A stretch of 37,028 nt of DNA from an uncultured Saprospiraceae bacterium. Its GTDB lineage: Bacteria > Bacteroidota > Bacteroidia > Chitinophagales > Saprospiraceae. The notes beneath the pieces were generated by a model that worked only from the letters and a program-made list of their open reading frames with translations, was not told the origin of the DNA and made no database searches. Each line of letters begins with the position of its first letter. Position 1 is the stretch's first letter. This document shows, in pieces, positions 17,607 to 25,659 of this stretch. The DNA is taken from NCBI GenBank assembly GCA_937921825.1, contig CAKZVK010000131.1:1-37028 (forward strand), in the 5' to 3' direction. A program made the position numbers and the translations under genes.

Positions 17607-18841
17607 GCCTTCTGTTCAGTTATTTTACATATCTCTATAATAGTGTCTACTGCTGACTGCATCTCTTGCACAGAAGTCCATTCTAGTTTTGAATGGATGC
17701 CATGTTGGCCTGAAAATAAATTGGGACAAGGTAGGCCCTTATGTGATAATACTGCACCATCCGTACCACCTCTGATAGGTCCTAGATTGTAAGGGATACC
17801 TAGATTTTTCATAGCTAGTTCAGCGTACTCTACGATGTGCATATGGTTGTCTATGACGTCTCTCATGTTTCGATACTGTTCTGTAGAGATTAGTTCATAT
17901 CTAGAACGTGGATAGTTTTTTAGGACCTCCTTTGTGATGTCTTCTAGCAGTCCTTCATGTTTTGCAAGATTTTCTGTTTTGAAATCTCTGATGATGAAAG
18001 AGATCGTTGCTTCTTCTAGCTGGCCTTGCACATTAGTCGGATGAACAAATCCTTGCATGTCAGAAGTAGATTCAGGACTGAGTTTATCTTTAGGTAAGGC
18101 AGCAACTATTTCTCCTGCTATCTTGATGGCATTTTCCATCTTGCCTTTGGCATAACCAGGATGGGCACTTGCTCCAGTGATTTTTATCTTGAAGCTGTTG
18201 GCAGAAAAATTTTCATACTCAAAGTTGCCGATGTTCCCACTATCTAAAGTGTAACCAAAGTCAGCTCCTATCTTGTCTAGGTCCGCATGTGCGACGCCTC
18301 TTCCGATTTCTTCATCAGTTGTAAAAAATAATTTAACTTCTCCGTGTATGATGCTAGGGTCATTGACCAATTGATAGGCAGCATCCATTATACTTGCCAC
18401 ACCGGATTTGTCATCTGCGCCTAATAGAGTCAGTCCACTAGCAGTGATCAGGTCATGCCCGATTTTATCTTTTAGTTCCGGAAATTTCTCTTCTGTAATT
18501 ACTTGCTCAGGATCATCCGGTAGAGTGATGCTTCCACCTTGGTAATTCTCATGCACTATCGGCTGTACATTAGTGCCGCTGCAATCAGGAGCCGTATCTA
18601 CATGACTACAAAAGAATATTTTGGGCACCTTGGTCTTAGTCGTATTAGCAGGAATAGAAGCGTAGATGTAGCCTTCCTTAGAAAGTTCGTGTTCTATGCC
18701 CATGGCCTCTAATTCTTTACTGAGCTCCCGAGATAGATTTAATTGCTTAGCTGTAGAGGGTACAGAATTCGAAAACGGATCCGCTTGCGTATCTATCTGT
18801 ACATATTTTAAAAACCTGTCTTTAACTGTATAATTTCTCAT
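17603..18841 (-). CDS. pepT: Peptidase T (M20B tripeptide aminopeptidase)
   Basis: 412 residues, normal length for PepT. Dinuclear zinc ligands and catalytic residues are visible in order: FCSHVDTAPD (His/Asp), LLGADDKSGVAS (bridging Asp), FTTDEEIGRG (catalytic Glu and ligand), YTLDSGN (ligand Asp region) and the late PIRGGTDGAVLSHKG. The dimerisation domain (about 205-320) includes ASAHPGYAKGKMENAIK. No signal peptide is present, so it is cytoplasmic and releases the N-terminal residue of tripeptides. It is preceded on the same strand by the DUF1704 metallopeptidase gene across an 80-base gap of heptamer repeats, and coupled to DUF4846 downstream, which suggests a peptide-processing operon. 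Confidence 0.97.
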   Translation of the reverse strand: MRNYTVKDRFLKYVQIDTQADPFSNSVPSTAKQLNLSRELSKELEAMGIEHELSKEGYIYASIPANTTKTKVPKIFFCSHVDTAPDCSGTNVQPIVHENYQGGSITLPDDPEQVITEEKFPELKDKIGHDLITASGLTLLGADDKSGVASIMDAAYQLVNDPSIIHGEVKLFFTTDEEIGRGVAHADLDKIGADFGYTLDSGNIGNFEYENFSANSFKIKITGASAHPGYAKGKMENAIKIAGEIVAALPKDKLSPESTSDMQGFVHPTNVQGQLEEATISFIIRDFKTENLAKHEGLLEDITKEVLKNYPRSRYELISTEQYRNMRDVIDNHMHIVEYAELAMKNLGIPYNLGPIRGGTDGAVLSHKGLPCPNLFSGQHGIHSKLEWTSVQEMQSAVDTIIEICKITEQKA

Positions 18842-18864
18842 TGTCTTTTTTGCTATTTCCTAAA

Positions 18865-18927
18865 ATTATCAATTATCAATTATCAATTATCCATTATCCA
18901 TTATCAATTATCAATTGTCAATTATAA
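18865..18927. repeat. Tandem heptamer repeat, nine units
   Basis: Nine contiguous 7-bp units of ATTATCA, with units 4 and 5 ending CC-type (ATTATCC), unit 8 ATTGTCA and unit 9 ATTATAA. They fill the spacer between the DUF1704 and pepT genes and run into the DUF1704 stop codon (18922-18924). Copy number is likely variable through replication slippage. Confidence 0.9.
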
Positions 18928-20175
18928 AACATCCACCATACGTCTATAATGCGGTTTCATATCATTGAGCTCTACATTATTAAGAAAGGAAGAATAGGCC
19001 AGGTAGGTCAGTAAGAACCTGACATCTTTTATCCAAGGGGGTAGATATTTGGGAGCATTAAGTAAACCAAGTTTTTTGAACTGTACCATCTCTGCCATAT
19101 CTTCGAGATCTAACTTTCCGACGAAGAGGAGTGGCAGTACATCTGCTCGTCCATCACTGACTACCGTTCTGAGAAAGTTATGCACATTCAGAAGGCCATC
19201 AAGATAGACGATATCTTTAGTGAAAGGAGCGCCTCCAGTCATGACGCCACCTCTGAATACCCGTCTAGAGTTCTCAAAGGCTATTTCTTTATTCCCAGTA
19301 TGCTCAAGATAAAAGCGATAGACTTCTATAAAGTCTGCACCATCTATGGCCATCTGTATAGCCAGTATTCTGTCGGATAATCTTCTGAGTCTATCTAAGT
19401 CTAGATGTCCTGTAATATATTCTGCAAAAACGGCTAGGCCTTCTTGAGTCTTCGTTGTGCCAGGATGACTGGCAGAGAGTATTTTTAATTTATCTTGATT
19501 GTGACCATTGATGGAAGTGGCGACATGTATAAAAGCTTCATGGTGGATGAGCTGATCGATATCCATGTCTGAAAAGAGCGCATCTTCACGTATACGGATA
19601 CGTCGTCTTCCGGCGATAGCTTTTGATGAGACATCTGCATCTATAATTACTTCTGGAGCATCTGGGCCGAACATCCTATCTACCTCTTCCTTCATCCTCG
19701 CTTGTACGACTTCAGCACCTAGGTCAGAAGTGCTGTGAGAGTCAATGCCGAGCTTATTTATATTGAAATACATTTTCTCAAAATGATTGGCAAGATCGAG
19801 GGAGTTGTTCTTTTGATCAGGCAACATCTGTCTCGGTGAGCCATAGAGCTTTTGCGAATAAGTATAGAATTCTGCCTGCCCAAGCTTAGAGATCATGAGA
19901 GCACTATTGTGCAAGGTGTCGGCAATGCCATGTGCCCAATTTTTCACTAGGCTGCTTTCTGGAATAAGTTTACGGGCTTTATCTATTTCTAGTATAATTG
20001 GTTTTGGGTCTATTGAAGGATAAGTAACCTGTGGTAACTTAGTGCCGCCGCTAGCCAAAAATTCTTTGCGAACTGTCGCAGGCCAGTTTATATTCCTTAG
20101 TATCCTTATAGATTTGGACGCAGTATAGAGTTGGTCGCTGATTTTTATTATGTGCTCTGAATCTGACTTGTTCAC
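18922..20175 (-). CDS. DUF1704 (MATCAP-like) HExxxH metallopeptidase, QEGLA-motif protein
   Basis: 417 residues matching the family often named flavohemoglobin expression-modulating QEGLA motif protein (DUF1704). The zinc-site signature is intact: HHEAFIH, where H212-E213-A-F-I-H217 is an HExxxH motif, and TKTQEGLAVFAEY, where E245 is the expected third ligand. Family knowledge: the eukaryotic relatives MATCAP1/2 are metallocarboxypeptidases that detyrosinate alpha-tubulin, and they share this HExxxH/E site. Inference: a bacterial C-terminal residue-trimming peptidase of unknown substrate. No signal peptide is present, so it is cytoplasmic. It heads a run with pepT, which supports a peptide-processing role. 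The start is ATG at 20175. Confidence 0.9.
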   Translation of the reverse strand: MNKSDSEHIIKISDQLYTASKSIRILRNINWPATVRKEFLASGGTKLPQVTYPSIDPKPIILEIDKARKLIPESSLVKNWAHGIADTLHNSALMISKLGQAEFYTYSQKLYGSPRQMLPDQKNNSLDLANHFEKMYFNINKLGIDSHSTSDLGAEVVQARMKEEVDRMFGPDAPEVIIDADVSSKAIAGRRRIRIREDALFSDMDIDQLIHHEAFIHVATSINGHNQDKLKILSASHPGTTKTQEGLAVFAEYITGHLDLDRLRRLSDRILAIQMAIDGADFIEVYRFYLEHTGNKEIAFENSRRVFRGGVMTGGAPFTKDIVYLDGLLNVHNFLRTVVSDGRADVLPLLFVGKLDLEDMAEMVQFKKLGLLNAPKYLPPWIKDVRFLLTYLAYSSFLNNVELNDMKPHYRRMVDVL

Positions 20176-20384
20176 GGTTGCCTAGTGTGGAAGTAAAGAT
20201 GCAAATAGTTTGGTTTATTCATAGCTATTTCATGAGTTCTTGGTTGTTCTTTATTCTTAGAAATATTTTGTCAGCTTTATAGAAAGGTGCTAATAGTAAG
20301 TTGCTGTCTCAGGTAGAATCTTTTTATTCTGATTTTATTCACTATGAGGAAAAAGAATTATCTTACTTGAAATCATTATTCTAC

Positions 20385-23168
20385 ATGAAACAACTTACCA
20401 TATTTGCTCTGTTGCTTTTTAATTCTTTTCTAATTGCTCAAGATGTTAATATCCCCGATTCGGCCTTTCTAAGTGCTTTAATATCTGAGGGGGTTGATAT
20501 TAACGGAGATAATGTCATCCAAATATCTGAAGCTGAAATTAAAGATAGTTTGTGGATAGACCGTAAAGGCATATCAGACCTCACAGGCATACAAGCATTC
20601 ACTAATTTAGTCTACATGCATGTGGATAATAATTTGCTTACTGAAGTAGATCTTTCACAAAATACAGAACTAAGAATATTAGACATCTCTGGTAATAGTT
20701 TGAAACAGTTAGATCTTTCCCAGAACACCAAGATTTACCTATTGTATTGTTTTGATAATGAGTTGACCAGTTTGGATCTTTCTAATAATGCACTCAATCA
20801 GGTAAAGTGTTACAGAAATAACTTAACCAGTATAGATCTAAGAAATAATTTCGATCTATTTGTCCTAGAATGTTATGAAAATGAGTTGCTCTCCTTAGAG
20901 CTCTCTCAGAATACAAAGATTTCAAGACTAATCTGTGATCATAATAAATTCGAGACACTTGACTTAGCAAGACTCCATAGATTGACGACTTTAAGTTGTA
21001 GTAACAATGAACTGTCTGCCTTAGATGTTACCAAGAATGAAGATTTAAGATTCTTAGATTGTGAACAAAATAATTTGGAGCAAATTGATCTTTCTCAAAA
21101 CTCCGAGCTTGAAGACCTAAGGGTGAATACAAATCAGCTGACCTCTCTTGATCTTTCCAATAATCCTGTGCTTGAGACTATTCAATGTGATAAGAATAAC
21201 ATCGAAGAATTGAATGTTGATAACTGCCGGAATCTATCTAGCCTTAGTTTTGCCGACAACAAAGTGGAACGTATTGATTTGTCCAGTTGCGAAAGGCTGT
21301 TTCTTCTAAATGCCTTTGGTAACCAGCTAAGAAATATAGATTTATCCGTCTGTTCTTTGCTTTCGAATATTAATGTTGGTGCGAATCAATTAACAGAACT
21401 AAACCTAACATCCAACGAAGCTTTATTTAGACTTTCATGTCACGATAATCCTATAGAGATTCTAGATCTTTCACAGGCTAGTGGTGGAATATTTATTGAG
21501 GAAGTTGGACCTGGTCTCAAATACCTCAATCTATCTAATGGCAATATCGATCTAATTGATTTTCTGTATTTGGATGATGATGACCAGGTTGCTATCTGTG
21601 TGGATGGAGTGGAGGAAATTTCAAACTTGCAACAATCACCCTCTTTAGAAGATGAGAAAGTTGCCTTTTCGGAAGCATGCAATTTTCCGCCCTATTTTTG
21701 GTTGAGTACAAATACAATGGAGGGCAGCATTCGATTTGACGCAAGTGGAGACTGTGATGATAACTCGACTTTAGTGTCCAATTTCCTTGATTTGCAATTT
21801 GACTTAGATACGGCAGTCTACTCTGTAAGAAATGTAGGTACTAGTGGCAGCTACGGTTTTCCAGTTCCGCATGGATCGTATACAGTTCTAAGTAGTCTGT
21901 CAAACAATGCTTTTCAAGTCACTCCTCAATTAGTCGATGTAGACTTGACGATGCAGGAAAAAATCAGTCAAGATTTCTGTATCTCTCCTACGGCCAACCT
22001 CACGGAGAATGTATCTATTAAAATTATACCTCTTGATACGCCAAGGCCGGGGTTTGAATCCAGCTACAAAATTGTAATCCGCAACATAGGTAATACGGCG
22101 GCGACTGGTGAATTCTATTTTTATTATGACAGTGAGCATCTCGAGTACTTGTCTTCAGATCCTGAAATGATGCTTTCTGAAGATTATCTCTTATATAGTT
22201 TTGAAGAACTATTACCTTTTGAAGAAGAGGAGATTCATGTTACTTTTCGTCTGAATTCTCCTATGGATACCCCTCCCTTGAATAATGGTGATGTTATTAA
22301 CTTTAAGGGCTATGTGGATTTGTATCAAGGTACAAGAGATATAGGCATTCAAGCCTGTCTAGATCAAGAAGTTGTCAATTCCTATGATCCCAATGATAAA
22401 CGCTGTCTCCAAGGAGAGTACTTGTTAGACACCTTGGTAGGTGGATATGTTGATTACATGATACGATTTGAGAATACGGGTACAGCCTCAGCAGTCAATG
22501 TATTGATAGAAGATGAAATAGATCAAGAAGTTTTTAATATTTCCGCACTTCGATTAGTTGATGCTACTCATGAGGTGCAAGTAATCGTTGAGGAAGATAA
22601 GGCCTCTTTTGTGTTTGCAGATATTGATTTGCCTTTTGAGGATGACTTTAATGATGGCTATGTTGTTTTTGAGATACAAACTTTAGATAATTTGGAAAAG
22701 GATAGAGTGCTCTCTAACAATGCAGAGATTTTCTTTGACTTCAATTTTCCTATTATAACTAACACTTTTGTTACCACAGTAGTATCGGATGCTGACCTAG
22801 ATGGCTTTCATCATCTAGAGGACTGTGATGATAATAATGCTATGGTGTACCCAGGTGCACCAGAGATAGCAGGGAATGATATAGATGAAGATTGTGATGG
22901 AGAATTTCTTTCTACAGTATCTGATGTCGATTCCACTTTGCCATTTGCTATTTACCCTAATCCAGCTCAGCATGCAATTTATATTGAGTCCTTAGGATTG
23001 ACAGACTATCTAGTGGAGTTATATTCTATGGAAGGTCAGTTGCTGATCAGTGGAATTAATGAAAGGAGGCTAGGAGTAGAAGATTATGATTCTGGACTTT
23101 ATTTATTAGGACTTAGCCTAAAGGAGACAGGAGAGAAATACTACCTAAGAATCATCATACAGAAATAG
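20385..23168 (+). CDS. Secreted leucine-rich-repeat protein with MopE-like calcium motif and T9SS sorting domain
   Basis: 927 residues from the ATG at 20385; a TTG 28 codons upstream is open but the signal peptide (MKQLTIFALLLFNSFLIAQ) begins here. From about residue 60 to 400 run roughly 15-16 repeats of about 21 residues (pattern LTSLDLSNNxxLxxLxCxxN), a bacterial LRR solenoid. A DUF11/DUF7619-type sandwich follows, including NSYDPNDKRC and LENEY-like ENTGTASAVNVLIEDEID. A MopE-type putative Ca/metal motif (DADLDGFHHLEDCDDNN...DIDEDCDG) precedes the C-terminal T9SS type A domain (IYPNPAQHAIYIES ... YYLRIIIQK). Expected to be cell-surface; LRRs imply binding to protein or glycan partners. 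Confidence 0.93.
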   Translation: MKQLTIFALLLFNSFLIAQDVNIPDSAFLSALISEGVDINGDNVIQISEAEIKDSLWIDRKGISDLTGIQAFTNLVYMHVDNNLLTEVDLSQNTELRILDISGNSLKQLDLSQNTKIYLLYCFDNELTSLDLSNNALNQVKCYRNNLTSIDLRNNFDLFVLECYENELLSLELSQNTKISRLICDHNKFETLDLARLHRLTTLSCSNNELSALDVTKNEDLRFLDCEQNNLEQIDLSQNSELEDLRVNTNQLTSLDLSNNPVLETIQCDKNNIEELNVDNCRNLSSLSFADNKVERIDLSSCERLFLLNAFGNQLRNIDLSVCSLLSNINVGANQLTELNLTSNEALFRLSCHDNPIEILDLSQASGGIFIEEVGPGLKYLNLSNGNIDLIDFLYLDDDDQVAICVDGVEEISNLQQSPSLEDEKVAFSEACNFPPYFWLSTNTMEGSIRFDASGDCDDNSTLVSNFLDLQFDLDTAVYSVRNVGTSGSYGFPVPHGSYTVLSSLSNNAFQVTPQLVDVDLTMQEKISQDFCISPTANLTENVSIKIIPLDTPRPGFESSYKIVIRNIGNTAATGEFYFYYDSEHLEYLSSDPEMMLSEDYLLYSFEELLPFEEEEIHVTFRLNSPMDTPPLNNGDVINFKGYVDLYQGTRDIGIQACLDQEVVNSYDPNDKRCLQGEYLLDTLVGGYVDYMIRFENTGTASAVNVLIEDEIDQEVFNISALRLVDATHEVQVIVEEDKASFVFADIDLPFEDDFNDGYVVFEIQTLDNLEKDRVLSNNAEIFFDFNFPIITNTFVTTVVSDADLDGFHHLEDCDDNNAMVYPGAPEIAGNDIDEDCDGEFLSTVSDVDSTLPFAIYPNPAQHAIYIESLGLTDYLVELYSMEGQLLISGINERRLGVEDYDSGLYLLGLSLKETGEKYYLRIIIQK

Positions 23169-23201
23169 GTTTAAACTCAGTAAACTTAATCGTGCTTCAG
23201 C

Positions 23202-23579
23202 TTAGGTAAAGAATCGTCCTACTAATAAGCCAAGTGCCAATATTGTAAGCACTATATAGATTGTCTTGTTCAGACTGGAAGATCTATTTTCAAAACGTTC
23301 TTCCCATGAGCTATGAGTAGCTATCCATTTGGAGGCAAGGCCTGTCCATAGACTGAGACCACCAATTACAATGTAGCCTAATGAGTAAAGTAGTTCATAG
23401 GAGTAGGATTTATTAAAAGCAAAGTTATAGACTGATTCTGCTACTCCAGCCACAAGTAATATCCACCCTAGTACTATTGGAAATTTGTAAACTCTAGAAC
23501 TAAAAAAGTTCTTACTCGAGAGTGCAGTTGCAACCTTTACATAGGGTGGCCATTGGTTGTATTGGATTCCTTGATTCAT
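23202..23579 (-). CDS. Small membrane protein, three predicted helices, unknown
   Basis: 125 residues. Hydrophobic segments at about 33-50 (FPIVLGWILLVAGVAES), 62-81 (LLYSLGYIVIGGLSLWTGLA) and 104-122 (TIYIVLTILALGLLVGRFF) predict three membrane helices. The N-terminal 30 residues are polar (QYNQWPPYVKVATALSSK). I do not recognise a family. It is convergent with the LRR gene (33 bases apart) with no evident terminator. ATG at 23577-23579 is the only sensible start. Confidence 0.75.
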   Translation of the reverse strand: MNQGIQYNQWPPYVKVATALSSKNFFSSRVYKFPIVLGWILLVAGVAESVYNFAFNKSYSYELLYSLGYIVIGGLSLWTGLASKWIATHSSWEERFENRSSSLNKTIYIVLTILALGLLVGRFFT

Positions 23580-23770
23580 TAATTATGTCTTGTTTCTATT
23601 CTGAAAATAGTGAATAGATTATTCGAATTAATCTTTTTATCGAATGAATAGATGAATTCGTAGAGTAAAAGAGCGGTTTCTTAAGCTTTCTGTAACACTA
23701 TCGGAGGATCTTCGTCACCCCTCTGTAAAGTGCACTATTCTATTTTACTAAATTTAAAAAAGCATAAAAA

Positions 23771-24541
23771 ATGAAATACATATTAGTCTTAGTTATAAGT
23801 TTTGTTGGTCTCAGTTCTTTGAGCTCACAGAATGTAATTGATAGACATTTTGATTATCTCGCAGAAGCAGAAGATGCTACTAATGTGAGTATCACGGGTA
23901 AGATGTTCGAGATGATTAATAGCATCAATGTAGAAGTGGAATCGGATGATGCTGAAGACCTTCAGGAGATGCAAGACTTTCTAGGTAGTATAAGATCTTT
24001 CCAGCTGGTTGCCGCTAAGCCTGACGGAGCTAGAAAGAAGTTTGATGTAGGTAATAACAAATTGATTAACGACTATGAAGAACTTATTACTGTCAAAGAC
24101 AAGGAAGGTAGCTTCATGCTGTATGTAGATGAGCAAAATGGTACGGTACATGAGGTAGTGGGCATAGGCACTGATAATGAACAACTAATGGTCTTCTCCT
24201 TATTAGGCAGGATGAAGCTAGAGCATGTAGGAAAAGTAGCAGAGCACATCCAGAATGCAGGAATAGACCAACTTTCTAAGGTCAAAGACTTCCAAGTGGA
24301 TGAGGTAAAAGTCTATCCTAATCCTGCTACTAGTGGCAGTGCCTTCAGTCTGGAGACTCCTGAAGCATTTGATGGAGGTATAGCGACCTTATATGATAAC
24401 AATGGCTCACTCGTAAAAACCTATAAAATCAATAACACGAGTGAGAGATATACTATCGAAAATATCCCTGTGGGCAATTACATATTGAAAGTCGAAAAAG
24501 ACGCTGTAAGCATCAAAAAGAAGATGTTGATCGTCCAGTAG
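23771..24541 (+). CDS. DUF4252 protein fused to a T9SS type A sorting domain
   Basis: 256 residues. Signal peptide about 1-19 (MKYILVLVISFVGLSSLSS). Residues 22-170 resemble DUF4252: FDYLAEAEDATNVSITGKMFEMINSI, a middle strand-rich part with LMVFSLLGRMKLEHVGKV, ending near IDQLSKVKDF. The last 75 residues (VYPNPATSGSAFSLETPE ... IKKKMLIVQ) are a typical T9SS type A C-terminal domain. DUF4252 proteins are commonly small lipoproteins or periplasmic proteins, so routing one through T9SS is notable. The gene is monocistronic and ends in a good hairpin terminator. A GTAAC / GTCACC pair lies 55-80 bases upstream (see finding). Confidence 0.87.
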   Translation: MKYILVLVISFVGLSSLSSQNVIDRHFDYLAEAEDATNVSITGKMFEMINSINVEVESDDAEDLQEMQDFLGSIRSFQLVAAKPDGARKKFDVGNNKLINDYEELITVKDKEGSFMLYVDEQNGTVHEVVGIGTDNEQLMVFSLLGRMKLEHVGKVAEHIQNAGIDQLSKVKDFQVDEVKVYPNPATSGSAFSLETPEAFDGGIATLYDNNGSLVKTYKINNTSERYTIENIPVGNYILKVEKDAVSIKKKMLIVQ

Positions 24542-24567
24542 AGGAGAAGAAATCATGTATATTATTA

Positions 24568-24597
24568 AGAGCCGTCTCGTGAGATGGCTCTTTTTTT
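24568..24597 (+). terminator. Intrinsic terminator of the DUF4252 gene
   Basis: AGAGCCGTCTC (24568-24578) pairs with GAGATGGCTCT (24581-24591), an 11-bp stem with one G.U pair, followed by T7. It ends 27 bases after the stop codon of the DUF4252 gene. Confidence 0.9.
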
Positions 24598-24673
24598 ATG
24601 TAGGTCTAAGGAAGCAGCATTTATTTTTGAATCATTCAGATCATGAACAAGACTTCCATTCCTATTTATGATT

Positions 24674-24695
24674 CCCACATCATGTGGGTTTTTTT
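24674..24695 (+). terminator. Second intrinsic terminator hairpin, plus strand
   Basis: CCCACA - TCA - TGTGGG followed by T7. It lies about 80 bases after the first terminator with no gene between, so it is either a back-up terminator or the end of a very short RNA. A TATTTTTG (TAnnTTTG match) at 24622-24629 would start a transcript of roughly 60 nt, but it lacks a -33 partner. Confidence 0.75.
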
Positions 24696-24757
24696 ATGTC
24701 CTAAATTATTGATATACAATTATATACGCATATAATTTTAATAATTGTTAATCGTTG

Positions 24758-24790
24758 TTTGGAAATAAGGACAAATGTATTATAACTTTG
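24758..24790 (+). promoter_or_regulatory. Bacteroidota-type promoter of the ABC/YtrA operon
   Basis: TTTG (24758-24761), 21-base spacer, TAACTTTG (24783-24790), an exact match to the TTTG / TAnnTTTG consensus. The predicted transcription start falls within the downstream inverted repeat. Confidence 0.8.
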
Positions 24791-24818
24791 GTGTACTAAT
24801 ATACTAATACAGTACACC
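24790..24818. promoter_or_regulatory. Inverted-repeat operator for the GntR/YtrA regulator (predicted)
   Basis: GGTGTACT (24790-24797) and AGTACACC (24811-24818) form a perfect 8-bp inverted repeat with a 13-base spacer. It overlaps the last base of the -7 element and stops one base before the ATG at 24820. Any protein bound here would block initiation. The last regulatory gene in the operon, 1.6 kb downstream, is a YtrA-type GntR, so autoregulation is the natural reading. Confidence 0.75.
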
Positions 24819-24819
24819 A

Positions 24820-25653
24820 ATGATACAAATCCAAAATCTCCAATTTGGCTATACAAAGAAGAAGACTTTGTTTGCCGATCTCAACTTAGAACTCAAGCCA
24901 GGAAAGATATATGGCTTACTAGGTAAAAATGGCACCGGAAAATCTACACTATTGAAATTAATGATGGGGGGGCTATATCCTCATAAGGGTAGTGTCATGA
25001 TTGAGGACCATGCCGCAGATGATAGGAAGCCGGCAATGCTCCAAGATATTTATTACCTATCTGAGGACTTTGATCATGCTGCTATCTCCATTGCTGCTTT
25101 CCAATCAGCTTATGGACCTTTCTACCCAAAATTTGACAGTAAGAAGTTCGATGAACTTTTAAGCCTATTTGAGATAGAAAAAGGAAGTTCACTTGCTGAT
25201 CTTTCCTATGGGCAACGAAAGAAGGTTTATATATCTTTTGGTATAGCTACCCAGACAACGTACTTGCTTATGGACGAACCTACTAACGGGTTGGATATAC
25301 CTTCTAAGAGTCAATTCAGGAAGGCATTGCTGAGAGGATTTAAGGAGGATCAAATTATAATTATCTCTACACATCAGGTCAGAGATCTTAATCAACTTAT
25401 AGAATCAGTCATCATCCTAGAGGAAGGCCAGATTGTATTCAGTAAAGATGTCTTTGATCTGGAGGAGAAGCTAGATTTCAATAGAGAGATTTCAGAAGAG
25501 AATCTATCGAACTTAATTTTTAGGCAAGCTGTCCCAGGAGGCTATATTAATATCCAACCAAATACGACAGGCAAAGCCTCAGAAGTAGAGCTAGAAGTAT
25601 TGTTCAATGCCGTAATGCAGGATGCAAAAAACCTAAACCAATATTTAAATTAG
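24820..25653 (+). CDS. ABC transporter ATP-binding protein
   Basis: 277 residues. Walker A GLLGKNGTGKST (about 33-44), signature motif LSYGQRKK, Walker B YLLMDEPTNGLD and the H-loop STHQ are all intact, so it should hydrolyse ATP. The C-terminal 60 residues past the nucleotide-binding domain (EEGQIVFSKDVFDLEEK...) are extra compared with the minimal domain. It is the first gene of a five-gene run with permease, GntR regulator, GIN-domain protein and a small protein. The arrangement matches YtrA-regulated exporter operons found in Firmicutes and Bacteroidota, often linked to cell-envelope stress or antimicrobial efflux; the substrate is unknown. Confidence 0.95.
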   Translation: MIQIQNLQFGYTKKKTLFADLNLELKPGKIYGLLGKNGTGKSTLLKLMMGGLYPHKGSVMIEDHAADDRKPAMLQDIYYLSEDFDHAAISIAAFQSAYGPFYPKFDSKKFDELLSLFEIEKGSSLADLSYGQRKKVYISFGIATQTTYLLMDEPTNGLDIPSKSQFRKALLRGFKEDQIIIISTHQVRDLNQLIESVIILEEGQIVFSKDVFDLEEKLDFNREISEENLSNLIFRQAVPGGYINIQPNTTGKASEVELEVLFNAVMQDAKNLNQYLN

Positions 25654-25659
25654 ACAGCT

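Noticed and set aside
24601-24625. GGTCTAAGGAAGCAGCA resembles the SRP RNA apical motif
   Set aside because: No complementary partner strand flanks it and the rest of the SRP stem is absent.
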